This document shows, piece after piece, positions 1-7,368 of a stretch of 64,000 bases of DNA. The stretch is from NCBI RefSeq assembly GCF_014644315.1, contig NZ_BMKL01000001.1, positions 2,057,001 through 2,121,000 on the forward strand, in the 5' to 3' direction. The DNA is from Tsuneonella deserti. GTDB taxonomy: Bacteria; Pseudomonadota; Alphaproteobacteria; Sphingomonadales; Sphingomonadaceae. The position numbers and the translations under genes are program-made. The notes below the pieces were generated by a model. The model saw only the letters and a program-made list of their open reading frames with translations, was not told the DNA's origin and made no database searches. The stretch's first letter is position 1, and each line of letters opens with the position of its first letter.

Positions 1-743
1 CCGGCGCGGGAGATCCCCGCTGCAAGCTGGCGATCGTCATGGGCAAGACCGATCCCGAAGCGCTGGCTCACCAGCAGCAGTCGCAAGTCCTGGTTCCGCT
101 CGACACACCTGGAGTTGAGATTGTGCGCATGCTGCCGGTGTTCGGCTACGATGGCGCTCCGCACGGTCATGCCGAGATCGTCCTTCGCGATGTGCGCGTC
201 CCGGCGGAGAACATGATCCTGGGCGAAGGACGCGGGTTCGAGATTGCGCAAGGCCGGCTGGGACCAGGTCGCATCCACCACTGCATGCGCACGATCGGGG
301 CGGCCGAGCGGGCCATCGAGAAGATGGCCGAACGCCTGCTTTCGAGGGTCGCGTTCGGCAAGCGGCTCGCCGACCAGTCTGTCTGGGAACAGCGCCTCGG
401 CGAAGCGCGGATCGACATCGAGATGGCCCGATTGCTGTGCCTCAAGGCCGCCGACATGATGGACAAGAGCGACAACAAGGCGGCTCGGCTGGAGATCGCC
501 ATGATCAAGGTGGCCGCCCCCCGCGCCGCGCTGCGCGTTCTGGACGACGCAATGCAGGCCCACGGCGCGGGTGGACTGTCAGACGATTTCGGACTGGCCG
601 AAACCTATGCGGGGATGCGCGCGCTGCGCATCGCTGACGGCCCGGACGAGGTGCACCTGCGCTCGATCGCCCGGCTCGAGCTGGGCCGGGTAGGCGATCG
701 GATGGCCGCGTGGCGCGACCGTGCCAGGCCTCTGGGCGTTTGA
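1..743 (+). CDS. Acyl-CoA dehydrogenase, ACAD10/11-like (3' part)
   Basis: The reading frame is open from the window edge (first full codon at base 3) to TGA at 741-743, so only the C-terminal part of about 246 residues is seen. The family oxidises acyl-CoA thioesters to enoyl-CoA with FAD, passing electrons to electron-transfer flavoprotein. Visible hallmarks are the beta-domain stretch [11 protein letters not shown], the segment [20 protein letters not shown] that precedes the C-terminal helical domain, and the C-terminal FAD/tetramer region [13 protein letters not shown] followed by [11 protein letters not shown]. The arginine-rich [14 protein letters not shown] segment resembles the ACAD10/11 group. 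It points toward the molybdopterin genes but is separated from moaD by 87 bp, so co-transcription is possible but unproven. Substrate is unknown. Confidence 0.9.
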   Translation, partial: GAGDPRCKLAIVMGKTDPEALAHQQQSQVLVPLDTPGVEIVRMLPVFGYDGAPHGHAEIVLRDVRVPAENMILGEGRGFEIAQGRLGPGRIHHCMRTIGAAERAIEKMAERLLSRVAFGKRLADQSVWEQRLGEARIDIEMARLLCLKAADMMDKSDNKAARLEIAMIKVAAPRAALRVLDDAMQAHGAGGLSDDFGLAETYAGMRALRIADGPDEVHLRSIARLELGRVGDRMAAWRDRARPLGV

Positions 744-830
744 AGCGATGATGCGCTGTGGCATCCGCCTCCCGGTGGTGTATCCCGCCTGGACACTGCT
801 TACGAACACCCGCGCGATGAAGGTGCCCAA

Positions 831-1076
831 TTGAAGATTTTCCTCTTCGGCAAGCTCGGCGAACTAATCGGGCGCGAAGTGAATTTTGAACCGGAGCCGG
901 GCACGGCGACAATCTCGGATGTGCGGCAAGCACTCGCCCGCGCCCATCCGGCTGCCTCGGACGACCTCCTGTCTCCGCGAGTGCGCGCATGTGTGAACGA
1001 CGCGATGGTGAGCGACCGGCATCCTGTCGCCGCCGACGACGAAATTGCGCTCCTGCCACCGGTGTCAGGTGGCTGA
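831..1076 (+). CDS. moaD: Molybdopterin synthase sulfur carrier subunit MoaD
   Basis: An 81-residue ubiquitin-fold protein ending in the diagnostic Gly-Gly (PPVSGG). Its C-terminus is thiocarboxylated and donates sulfur to precursor Z (cPMP) within the MoaD2-MoaE2 molybdopterin synthase. The start is TTG at 831, the only candidate giving the canonical MKIFLFGKL N-terminus, with a GAAGG ribosome-binding site about 8 bases upstream. The next gene, moaE, starts inside its last codons, the usual coupling for the two subunits of one enzyme. It heads the moaD-moaE-moaB-moeA cluster that serves the nitrate reductase encoded downstream. Confidence 0.95.
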   Translation: MKIFLFGKLGELIGREVNFEPEPGTATISDVRQALARAHPAASDDLLSPRVRACVNDAMVSDRHPVAADDEIALLPPVSGG

Positions 1077-1536
1077 CGCAGTCGAAGCGCGCATAACGGA
1101 CGACGCGCTTGATCCGCGGGCGGAGTTCGACGCGTTCCTTGCGGCTCTCGGGGGTGAAGGCGGGGTTGCCACATTCACCGGGCTTGCGCGACCATCGTCC
1201 ATCCGCGGCGCGGCGGTCGAGCGGCTGTTCCTTGACCACCACCCGGTGTTGACGGAGCAATCAGTGCGGCAGATCGCCGCGGACGCGCGGCAGCGCTTCG
1301 GCGTCAGCGCTGTCCGCGTAGTCCACCGGATCGGTGAGGTAGGCAGCGGCGATGCAATCGTATTCGTGGCCGCTGCCTCCGCTCACCGGCGGGCCGCATT
1401 CGAGGCCGCCGATTACATGATGGATCGACTGAAGACCCAGGCGGTGTTCTGGAAGCGCGAGGACACCGCGATCGGCTCGAACTGGATCGAGCCCACCGAG
1501 GCCGATCATGCTGACACGCAGCGCTGGAGCGACTGA
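1069..1536 (+). CDS. moaE: Molybdopterin synthase catalytic subunit MoaE
   Basis: Catalytic subunit that transfers two sulfurs from MoaD to cPMP to make molybdopterin. GTG at 1069 is the likely start: it overlaps the moaD stop and gives a protein of 155 residues, normal for the family. The centre and end carry the MoaE signature HRIGEVGSGDAIVFVAAAS, then RAAFEAADYMMDRLKTQAVFWKRE, which contains the catalytic lysines. The more upstream in-frame ATG at 1045 would overlap moaD by 32 bases and add residues with no family counterpart. moaB follows with no gap. Confidence 0.95.
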   Translation: MADAVEARITDDALDPRAEFDAFLAALGGEGGVATFTGLARPSSIRGAAVERLFLDHHPVLTEQSVRQIAADARQRFGVSAVRVVHRIGEVGSGDAIVFVAAASAHRRAAFEAADYMMDRLKTQAVFWKREDTAIGSNWIEPTEADHADTQRWSD

Positions 1537-2073
1537 ATGCCCGGAATCGACGCCAGCCTGGCCTTCCACCCACTGCACATCGCGGTCCTGACAATCTCCG
1601 ATACGCGTGACGAGGCGACCGACAAGTCCGGCGCCTTGCTCGCCGACCGTCTTCAGGCGGCTGGCCATGTCCTGGCGGCCAGGTCGATCGTGAAAGACGA
1701 GGTAGACGCCATACGCGCGCAAGTCCGCGCGTGGGTCGCTGACGAAACCATCGACCTGGTGTTGGCCACCGGCGGCACCGGCTTCGCGCCGCGCGACGTC
1801 ACGCCCGAAGCGGTGCGGCCCCTCTTCCGCCGCGAGATGGACGGGTTTTCCGTGGTCTTCCACCAGGCAAGCCTGGGCACCGTGGGTGTCTCGACACTGC
1901 AGTCGCGCGCGTTTGCGGGTCAGATCGAGGATACCTTCGTCTTTTGCCTGCCCGGCTCGACCGGCGCCTGCCGTGATGCGTGGGACCTGGTACTGGGGCA
2001 GGAGCTCGACAGCCGCCACCGGCCCTGCTCGCTTGCGGGACAGATTCCTCGCCTCCGGCACCTGTGCGCATGA
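1537..2073 (+). CDS. moaB: Molybdenum cofactor biosynthesis protein MoaB (MogA/MoaB family)
   Basis: A 178-residue MPT-binding protein. The family adenylylates molybdopterin before molybdate insertion (MogA role), or plays this role in organisms lacking MogA. Visible hallmarks are AVLTISDTRDEATDKSG near the N-terminus and the central VLATGGTGFAPRDVTPEAV loop, followed by PLFRREMDGF. The C-terminal FCLPGSTGACRDAW is the MPT-binding loop. The ATG directly follows the moaE stop, and the moeA ATG overlaps this gene's TGA (ATGA), so the cluster is translationally coupled. Confidence 0.94.
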   Translation: MPGIDASLAFHPLHIAVLTISDTRDEATDKSGALLADRLQAAGHVLAARSIVKDEVDAIRAQVRAWVADETIDLVLATGGTGFAPRDVTPEAVRPLFRREMDGFSVVFHQASLGTVGVSTLQSRAFAGQIEDTFVFCLPGSTGACRDAWDLVLGQELDSRHRPCSLAGQIPRLRHLCA

Positions 2074-3242
2074 TCTCCTTCGACGAAGCGGCGCACCTCG
2101 TGCTCGAGCTTGCCCGACCGGCCGGTAGCGAGCGCGTGCCGATCGCGAGGGCGGCGGGACGGGTGCTGGCGGAGCCGGTCCGCGCGATGATCGATTCACC
2201 TCCTGCCGACGCTGCCGCGATGGACGGCTACGCCTTGCGCAGCGAAGACCTGCCCGGGCCACTGCGCCTGATTGGCGAATCCTTCGCCGGAAGCGGGTTC
2301 GCCGGAACGGTCGAGCCGGGAACCTGCGTGCGGATTTTCACCGGCGCTCCTGTGCCGACCGGCGCGGACCGGGTGATGATCCAGGAGAACGCCGCGCGCA
2401 CGGACGATCGTGTATCGTTCAGTGAGGGTCCGGGAACAGCCCGCCACATCCGCGGCCGCGGGTCCGATTTTCGTACCGGGCAGCTCTTGGTCGATGCGGG
2501 TGAACCCATCACGCCGCGCGCCCTTGTCGCCGCGGCGGGAGCGGACGCGGGCGAGGTTGCGGTCTGGAGGCAGCCGCGACTGGTCGTCCTTGCCACGGGC
2601 GACGAGCTTGCTCCACCCGGAGAGGCGCGCACCAGGCCCGGCCAGATTCCCGAGAGCGTGTCGTACGGGGTGGCCGCGCTCGCCGAGCAGTGGGGCGCAC
2701 GCGTGCTCGAGACCTGCCGCGTCGCCGACGACCTGAAAGCGCTTGAACGCGCCGCGGCCAGCGCACTCGAGCAAGCCGATCTCATAGTCGTAACGGGCGG
2801 CGCCTCTGTCGGGGAAAGAGATTTCGCGAAGACGATGTTCGAGCCAGCGGGCCTTGAACTGTTGTTTTCGAAAGTCGCGATGAAACCGGGAAAGCCAGTG
2901 TGGCTGGGCCGTGCAGCGGGACGGCTTGTAATGGGTCTGCCCGGCAACCCGACGTCCGCGATGGTCACTGCCCGGCTGCTGCTTGCCCCCCTCGTTACTG
3001 GTTTGTCGGGCCGCGGTGGCGCGCTCGAATGGCAACCGGTCCGACTTGCCGCGCCCCTCGCCGCTTGCGGAGAGCGCGAGACATTCGTTCGGGCACGTCG
3101 AAGTCCATCGGGAGCCGAGCCGCTCGGCCAGCAGGATTCAGGAGCGCAGGCGCCCCTGGTCGAGGCGGACCTGCTTTTGCGAACGCGCCCCCAGGAGCCG
3201 GCGCGGCAACCTGGAGATATCGTTGAGGCGCTGGAGTTCTAG
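2070..3242 (+). CDS. moeA: Molybdopterin molybdotransferase MoeA
   Basis: A 390-residue protein that inserts molybdate into adenylylated molybdopterin to give Mo-MPT. Signature segments in order are DAAAMDGYALRSEDL (about residues 50-64), FTGAPVPTGADRVMIQE (about 90-106), VATGDEL-type LVVLATGDELAPPGE (about 170) and the C-terminal GLPGNPTSAMVT. The start is the ATG at 2070 overlapping the moaB stop; a longer in-frame reading upstream is antisense-like and not needed. The TAG stop shares the tetramer CTAG with the stop of convergent mobA. Role with MobA in making the bis-MGD cofactor of NarG is inferred from context. Confidence 0.95.
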   Translation: MISFDEAAHLVLELARPAGSERVPIARAAGRVLAEPVRAMIDSPPADAAAMDGYALRSEDLPGPLRLIGESFAGSGFAGTVEPGTCVRIFTGAPVPTGADRVMIQENAARTDDRVSFSEGPGTARHIRGRGSDFRTGQLLVDAGEPITPRALVAAAGADAGEVAVWRQPRLVVLATGDELAPPGEARTRPGQIPESVSYGVAALAEQWGARVLETCRVADDLKALERAAASALEQADLIVVTGGASVGERDFAKTMFEPAGLELLFSKVAMKPGKPVWLGRAAGRLVMGLPGNPTSAMVTARLLLAPLVTGLSGRGGALEWQPVRLAAPLAACGERETFVRARRSPSGAEPLGQQDSGAQAPLVEADLLLRTRPQEPARQPGDIVEALEF

Positions 3243-3787
3243 GCCAGCCTGGCTTCGGCCATAGCGAGATCGGCCCGAGTGTTGATGTTGTCGAACATCT
3301 CCGCCGCCTCCCACCGGCCGATGGAATATCCCACTCGCTCCGCGAAGCCGATCAGCGACCGGCGCCCGCTGGCGGCGTAATCCGCGATCTCGCCCAATGC
3401 CTCGGTCCGCCATAACCCACATACGGGATGAACCTGTCCGCGTGCCTCAGCCAGTGCTGCGCCGCGGCCGGCGAACGCTTCCATCAGGCGGGGCAGCAGG
3501 TCGGTGGGCAGGAAGGGCATGTCGCACGGTACCGTCAGCACCGCGTCACTACCGGTCGAGCGAGCCGCCGCCAATCCCGCGAGCGGTCCGCCGAGGCCCG
3601 GCTCGTCGAGCAGCAGCGGCAGCCCGGCCGCGCCCACCTGGGCGGCCGATCTGGCCGAAATGAAGATATCGTCGCTCCAACTCCTCGCGCGGTGGATCGC
3701 TCGATCGAGAAGAGTGCGCCCCGCGAGCATCCTCAGAGGCTTCGCCCCGCCCATCCGGCTGCCATCCCCGCCGGCAAGGATGACCAC
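3239..3787 (-). CDS. mobA: Molybdenum cofactor guanylyltransferase MobA
   Basis: Transfers GMP from GTP to Mo-molybdopterin, forming the guanine dinucleotide cofactor used by DMSO-reductase-family enzymes such as NarG. The N-terminal nucleotide-binding motif ILAGGDGSRMGGAKPL is intact, followed by LLLDEPGLGGPLAGL and TVPCDMPFLP (the metal-binding Asp). The start chosen is GTG at 3787: a perfect GGAGG lies five bases upstream and the protein (182 residues) begins MVILAGG as usual. A longer reading beginning with TTG at 3847 would run into fnr and adds nothing recognisable. It lies 34 bases after fnr on the same strand, so fnr-mobA may be one transcript. Confidence 0.93.
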   Translation of the reverse strand: MVILAGGDGSRMGGAKPLRMLAGRTLLDRAIHRARSWSDDIFISARSAAQVGAAGLPLLLDEPGLGGPLAGLAAARSTGSDAVLTVPCDMPFLPTDLLPRLMEAFAGRGAALAEARGQVHPVCGLWRTEALGEIADYAASGRRSLIGFAERVGYSIGRWEAAEMFDNINTRADLAMAEARLA

Positions 3788-3821
3788 GGCAACCTCCGGC
3801 GGAGTCAGGGGAGAAATTATC

Positions 3822-4562
3822 TCAATCGCCCTCGTAACCGGCGGCAACCTCTTCCAGCCGCTCGCGATCGAGTACCTCGACCCGGTTCTGCTGGGCCAAA
3901 CGGATCAAGCCGCGCTGGCGCAGGTCGGCGAGCATCCGGCTCACCGTCTCCTTGGTGAGACCCAGGTAGTCGGCGATATCGAGTCGGCTCATCGGCAAGT
4001 CGACGTTTCGTTCGCTGACCCCGGTGACCCGCTCCTGCCGTCTTTGGAGGTCGAGGAAGAAGCTCGCCAACCGTTCGGCTGCCGTCTTGCGCCCCAACAG
4101 CACCATCTGCTGCTGTGCCGCCGCCAGTTCGTGCGCCGAGAGCCGGTAAAGCTCGTGTTCGACGGTGGGATGATCGGCGATAAAGCGCGCGAACGCATCG
4201 CGCGAGAACCACCACAGTTCGGCGCTGTTCAGTGCCTCGACGGTGAAGGAGTATTCCCCTTCGAGCGAGATGCCCAGGAAATCGCCGGGGAACATGAACC
4301 CCGTCACCTGGCGCCGCCCGTCACCGAGCAGGGTGTAGATCTTGAGCGATCCGAAAGTCAGCATGAACACGCGGCGCGCGGGGTCGCCTTCGTGGAACAC
4401 GGGCTGTCCCGCTTCGAGCTTCTGCATGCTGCCGAGCCGGCGCAGGTCCGCCAGCACGTCCGGCGTCTGGCTGCGGCAGATCGTGATCGGGCGCACCGGG
4501 CAGGTTTCGCAAGGGTGGCCCGCTGGCAGATCGGTCAGCGCGCCGGACGGCGTATAGGGCAC
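3822..4562 (-). CDS. FNR-type oxygen-responsive transcriptional regulator
   Basis: A 246-residue Crp/Fnr-family regulator. The start is GTG at 4562 with GAGGTGGG just upstream. The N-terminus has Cys18-x2-Cys21-x7-Cys29, matching the FNR [4Fe-4S] ligand cluster. A cNMP-binding-type beta barrel follows (VFHEGDPARRVFMLTFGSLKIYTLLGDGRRQ in parts). The C-terminal helix-turn-helix SRLDIADYLGLTKETVSRML keeps the E-x2-SR recognition residues that read TTGA half-sites. Oddly, the protein contains no fourth cysteine: the position of E. coli FNR Cys122 is in ALNSAELWWFSR. A TTGA-N6-TCAA site sits 42 bases upstream, so autoregulation is likely. Target sites near narK, hemN/moaA and nnrS fit a role as master regulator of the block. 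FixK/NnrR-like specificity cannot be excluded. Confidence 0.9.
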   Translation of the reverse strand: MPYTPSGALTDLPAGHPCETCPVRPITICRSQTPDVLADLRRLGSMQKLEAGQPVFHEGDPARRVFMLTFGSLKIYTLLGDGRRQVTGFMFPGDFLGISLEGEYSFTVEALNSAELWWFSRDAFARFIADHPTVEHELYRLSAHELAAAQQQMVLLGRKTAAERLASFFLDLQRRQERVTGVSERNVDLPMSRLDIADYLGLTKETVSRMLADLRQRGLIRLAQQNRVEVLDRERLEEVAAGYEGD

Positions 4563-4603
4563 TTCCCACCTCGGTCAGGATTCGCGGGCAAGCCGGCAGG
4601 TGT

Positions 4604-4617
4604 TTGACATGGCTCAA
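4604..4617. promoter_or_regulatory. FNR-type binding site between fnr and the GNAT-like gene
   Basis: TTGACATGGCTCAA fits TTGA-N6-TCAA, the core of the FNR/CRP-FNR consensus TTGAT-N4-ATCAA. Its centre is 48 bases from the fnr GTG and 66 bases from the ATG at 4677. A class II position (41.5 bases upstream of transcription start) would place a plus-strand start near 4652, giving a 25-base leader containing GGAGAGGG. On the other strand it would leave only about 7 bases before the fnr GTG, so repression or activation of fnr is undecided. Confidence 0.65.
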
Positions 4618-4676
4618 CGCCTCCTACCCCATCGGCTGTAGGGATCAAACACGGCACGATGCTTTGGAGAGGGTTC

Positions 4677-5123
4677 ATGCCGGATTTCCGCGTTTTCGAG
4701 CTGGAGGAGCGCCACTTTGCGCTGGCCTACCCGCTCGCGCGGTCAGCCGCAGGCGTCTCCCTCCCTCGCTGGCAGGCATACGCGCGCCAGGTCACCTTGC
4801 AGGGAGGCGGTGTGCTGGGTGTGGAGTCGCAGGACGACTGCTTTTACGGGCTGGCTGCGTTCAGGACGCAGGAGACACTGCGGCATGGACCGGCCCTGAG
4901 CGTGGACGTCCTGGCAGCCATCGACCTCTCCAGCGATCGCCCTGTGCGCAGCGTGCTCTGCACCCGTCTCGATGAAATTGCGCGCGAGCGTGGGCTCGAC
5001 AGCATTATCCTCACCTTGCGCCCCGGTCGGGTCTCGGCCGGCTGGAACGGGTGTGAGTTGGCAGCCGATACCATCGGGTACCTCAGGTCGCTTGCGGGAC
5101 CGTCGGCCCGCCCGAACCGCTAG
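4677..5123 (+). CDS. Hypothetical protein, weakly GNAT-like, divergent from fnr
   Basis: A 148-residue soluble protein starting at ATG 4677, preceded by GGAGAGGG; an ATG 18 bases upstream lacks a good ribosome-binding site. No certain family was recognised. The layout RVFELEERHFALAYPLAR at the start, an alternating strand region with GLAAFRTQ, a later helix RLDEIARERGLDSIILTLRP and conserved-looking strands resemble a GNAT acyltransferase fold, but no clear acetyl-CoA loop (Q/R-x2-G-x-G/A) is present. It is divergent from fnr across an FNR-type site, so it is probably oxygen-regulated. Its TAG stop shares CTAG with the last gene of the nar operon. A role in nitrate respiration is inferred only from position. 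Confidence 0.75.
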   Translation: MPDFRVFELEERHFALAYPLARSAAGVSLPRWQAYARQVTLQGGGVLGVESQDDCFYGLAAFRTQETLRHGPALSVDVLAAIDLSSDRPVRSVLCTRLDEIARERGLDSIILTLRPGRVSAGWNGCELAADTIGYLRSLAGPSARPNR

Positions 5124-5329
5124 ATGAGGAACCAGATTGCCAGAGCCACGCCGACGATCGTCACGACCAGCCAGATCCAGGGCCAGCCTTCGCCCTCCCC
5201 CTCGCTGGCCGAGGCGGTGTCGATCGGCGCCGGAGTGCTGCGGTTCGTGTCGTAAACGGTTTCCGAAGTGCTCTTGAGCGCGGGGTTGAGCGCCCCCTCC
5301 TCGGCCTTACGGTGCTGCGGATCGTTCAT
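5120..5329 (-). CDS. Small tail-anchored membrane protein at the end of the nar operon
   Basis: A 69-residue protein, unrecognised. The first 45 or so residues are polar and rich in Thr, Ser, Pro and acidic residues (ending SASEGEGEG); one hydrophobic segment, WPWIWLVVTIVGVALAIWFLI, split here as WPWIWLVVTIV and GVALAIWFLI, forms the extreme C-terminus, so it is probably tail-anchored with the N-terminus in the cytoplasm. ATG 5329 has GGAG six bases upstream, and that ribosome-binding site lies inside the coding sequence of the preceding poly-His gene, which overlaps it by 23 bases. It is the last gene of the nar transcript. A membrane-anchoring or assembly role for nitrate reductase is speculation. 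Confidence 0.7.
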   Translation of the reverse strand: MNDPQHRKAEEGALNPALKSTSETVYDTNRSTPAPIDTASASEGEGEGWPWIWLVVTIVGVALAIWFLI

Positions 5330-5675
5330 CGGGCGCTCCGTGGTGGTGGTGGTGATGGTGGTGGCCGGCCGTTCCATGGGTATGTGCCCCGCAGCCTTCG
5401 GCAGTCAATCGCCAGTCGACCATCGCCAGCAGGCAAAGTGTCCCAGGATCGTCGCTGTCGCGAAGCGATGACATCAGCGTGGCCCAGTCTTCCTCCGAAG
5501 CGAAGCGTCCGAAGTCGGCGACCGCCGCGCGGATATAGCCTGCAAAGCTGAGGCCGGTCTGCGCGGCTGCAGCCGCGACGCGCTGCGCCAAGGCGGGGTC
5601 CGTCCGCTCAATCCACGCCTGGAACCCCGCTGCGGACCGCCGCGCGGCGCCCAGGATATCGCCCATCATCGCCAT
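5307..5675 (-). CDS. Small protein with C-terminal poly-histidine tract, nar operon
   Basis: A 122-residue protein starting at an ATG that overlaps the ppiC stop (ATGA). The first 95 residues form a compact alpha-helical region (ILGAARRSAAGFQAWIERTD, LAQRVAAAAAQTGLSFAGYI, SEEDWATLMSSLRDS); the tail holds HTHGTAGHHHHHHHHG, with eight consecutive histidines, then a short polar end. Two cysteines precede the tract (GTLCLLAMVD, TAEGCGAHTH). No enzyme motif or known family was recognised. His-rich tails are typical of metal chaperones such as SlyD, HypB and UreE, so metal delivery or storage during nitrate reductase maturation is a reasonable guess from its place directly after narI-ppiC. Confidence 0.75.
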   Translation of the reverse strand: MAMMGDILGAARRSAAGFQAWIERTDPALAQRVAAAAAQTGLSFAGYIRAAVADFGRFASEEDWATLMSSLRDSDDPGTLCLLAMVDWRLTAEGCGAHTHGTAGHHHHHHHHGAPDERSAAP

Positions 5676-6577
5676 CAGGCGGCAGCGCCTTCGATCAGGA
5701 CACCTTCGACCCGCCCCCGCTTCGCGAGTTCGGCGACGTAGCGCGCCGCCTCCATCGACCAGCTACGCGCCTCCAGCATATCGGCGATTTTCGGCCGTGC
5801 CGCCTCGAACGGCAGCGTCTGGCCGGGTATTTTGCGGTGGAGGCGCAGAACGTGCCAGCCAAACTGCGATCGGACCGGCTCGCGGCCCGTCTCGCCATCG
5901 GCGAGCGCCTCGATCGCGGCCTGCACCGCCGGGACCAGCTCACCCCGGCGGATCTGGCCGAGCGACCCATCCTGCTGTGCGGATGCACAGCCAGACATCT
6001 CGCGTGCAGCTGCGGCGAACTTCGCCTGGTCGTCGCCGATTTCCTCGATCAGCGCGCGGGCACGCTTCTCGACAACCTGCCAGGCCTCATCGGTCTTGCC
6101 TTCGGGTTCGAGCAGGATGTGGGCTGCGTCGAACAGGTCCGGGGTGCGGAAGCGTTCGATATTGGCATCGTAGTAGCGCCGGCACTCGGCCTCGCCCGCT
6201 TCTGCCGGCGCTACCTCGTGTTCGAGCACCGCGGTTATCAGCGCGTCATCCTCGGGCTCGTTCCCGGCCTCGTCGCTTGAATCCCCGAGGCCCAGGCGCC
6301 GCCCCTCCTGAAGCAGCAGTTCGCGCACGGCGAGGGCGCGCGCCGCCTCGGCCCAGGCGGTTTCCGCGTCGGGCGCGGGATGATGCTGGATCTCGCGTGC
6401 GATGGCGTCGGGATCGATCTCAACCCCGTTGACGATCACTTCGCCAAAGCTCGGCGGCGGCGGAAGCAGCGGCTCGGGGCCACCCGAGCAACCGTGGCTT
6501 TCGCACGAGCTTGGCATGACGGGCGCGGATCGCTGCTGCGGATCGCCCAGGTTGATGACGTCGAGCTGGCGGCTCAT
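5675..6577 (-). CDS. Parvulin-type peptidyl-prolyl isomerase (NifM/PpiC-like) of the nar operon
   Basis: A 300-residue protein with an N-terminal Pro-rich stretch, a SurA/NifM-like helical region (about residues 45-135) and a C-terminal rotamase domain (about 150-265) with DAAHILLEPEG, AAREMSGCASAQQDGSLGQI, RGELVPAVQAAIEALADGE and RSQFGWHVLRLH, all parvulin hallmarks. It lacks an obvious signal peptide, so it is probably cytoplasmic. Parvulin genes recur directly after narGHJI in many proteobacteria and are thought to help nitrate reductase folding; NifM does this for nitrogenase Fe protein. The start overlaps the narI stop and its stop overlaps the next ATG. Confidence 0.88.
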   Translation of the reverse strand: MSRQLDVINLGDPQQRSAPVMPSSCESHGCSGGPEPLLPPPPSFGEVIVNGVEIDPDAIAREIQHHPAPDAETAWAEAARALAVRELLLQEGRRLGLGDSSDEAGNEPEDDALITAVLEHEVAPAEAGEAECRRYYDANIERFRTPDLFDAAHILLEPEGKTDEAWQVVEKRARALIEEIGDDQAKFAAAAREMSGCASAQQDGSLGQIRRGELVPAVQAAIEALADGETGREPVRSQFGWHVLRLHRKIPGQTLPFEAARPKIADMLEARSWSMEAARYVAELAKRGRVEGVLIEGAAA

Positions 6578-7368
6578 GCCCCCGCCTCCCCGCTCTCGGC
6601 TTGCTGGCGCAGCACCGCTGGCCCGCCATAGCTGGGCGCGACGCCTGCGGGACCGCGCGTGAGCGAATAGTTGGGCTTGTCAGACCGCCGCGAGCGGACG
6701 ATCTGGTATCCAGGGCGCAGCAGGAACCACACCGGCGCGCTCCAGATGTGCACCAGGCGAGTGAATGGCGTGATGATGAACAGCGTCAGGCCGAGCACGA
6801 TGTGCAGCTTGTAGACCAGCGCGGTGTCCTTGATGATGTCAGGCGCGGCGGGGTTCAGTGTGAGGATGCCGTTGGCCCAGCCCATGAACTTCACCATTTC
6901 GCTGCCGTCGAGATGCTGCAGCGTCCAGTAAGTGGTCGCGATGCCGAGCGTGAGCTGGAGCCAGATCAGCACCAGCACAAGGATGTCGCCAATCGAGGAA
7001 CTGCGCCGGATGCGCGGATCGAACAGCCGGCGATGGAGCAGCAGGGTAGCGCCGACATAGGCGAGCACGCCTGCGATCCCGCCCACTACGAGCGCAGTGG
7101 TCTGCTTGAAGCTGTGGCTCACACCCATGAGGTCGAACACGTTGACTGGCGTGAGAAGCCCGACGAGATGTCCGAAGAACAGGATGATAATGCCCATGTG
7201 AAACAGGTTGGAGCCCAACACCATCTGCTTGCGGCGGAGGAACTGGCTCGATTGCGAGCGCCAGCTGTACTGGTTTGCGTCGAACCGCATCACACTGCCC
7301 ACGACAAGCACGGTGACCGCCAGATAAGGATACCACCCGAACGCCAGCTGGTTGATGAAGTCGGTCAT
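6574..7368 (-). CDS. narI: Respiratory nitrate reductase gamma subunit NarI
   Basis: Membrane cytochrome b subunit that oxidises quinol and passes electrons through two b-type haems to NarH. Five hydrophobic segments are visible (starting YLAVTVLVVGSVM, IIILFFGHLVGLL, TALVVGGIAGVLAYVGATL, ILVLVLIWLQLTLGIATT, LHIVLGLTLFIITPF). Histidines in GSNLFHMGIIILFFGHL and in YKLHIVLGL and TRLVHIWSAP fit the four haem ligands. At 264 residues it is longer than typical (about 225-240) because of a polar tail of about 35 residues after PGYQIVRSRR. Overlaps narJ and ppiC by four bases each. Confidence 0.96.
   Translation of the reverse strand: MTDFINQLAFGWYPYLAVTVLVVGSVMRFDANQYSWRSQSSQFLRRKQMVLGSNLFHMGIIILFFGHLVGLLTPVNVFDLMGVSHSFKQTTALVVGGIAGVLAYVGATLLLHRRLFDPRIRRSSSIGDILVLVLIWLQLTLGIATTYWTLQHLDGSEMVKFMGWANGILTLNPAAPDIIKDTALVYKLHIVLGLTLFIITPFTRLVHIWSAPVWFLLRPGYQIVRSRRSDKPNYSLTRGPAGVAPSYGGPAVLRQQAESGEAGA

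Noticed and set aside
5331..5366. GTG/GTC trinucleotide repeat as an independent microsatellite or CRISPR-like element
   Set aside because: It is the reverse complement of the His codons of the poly-His gene and has no spacer structure.
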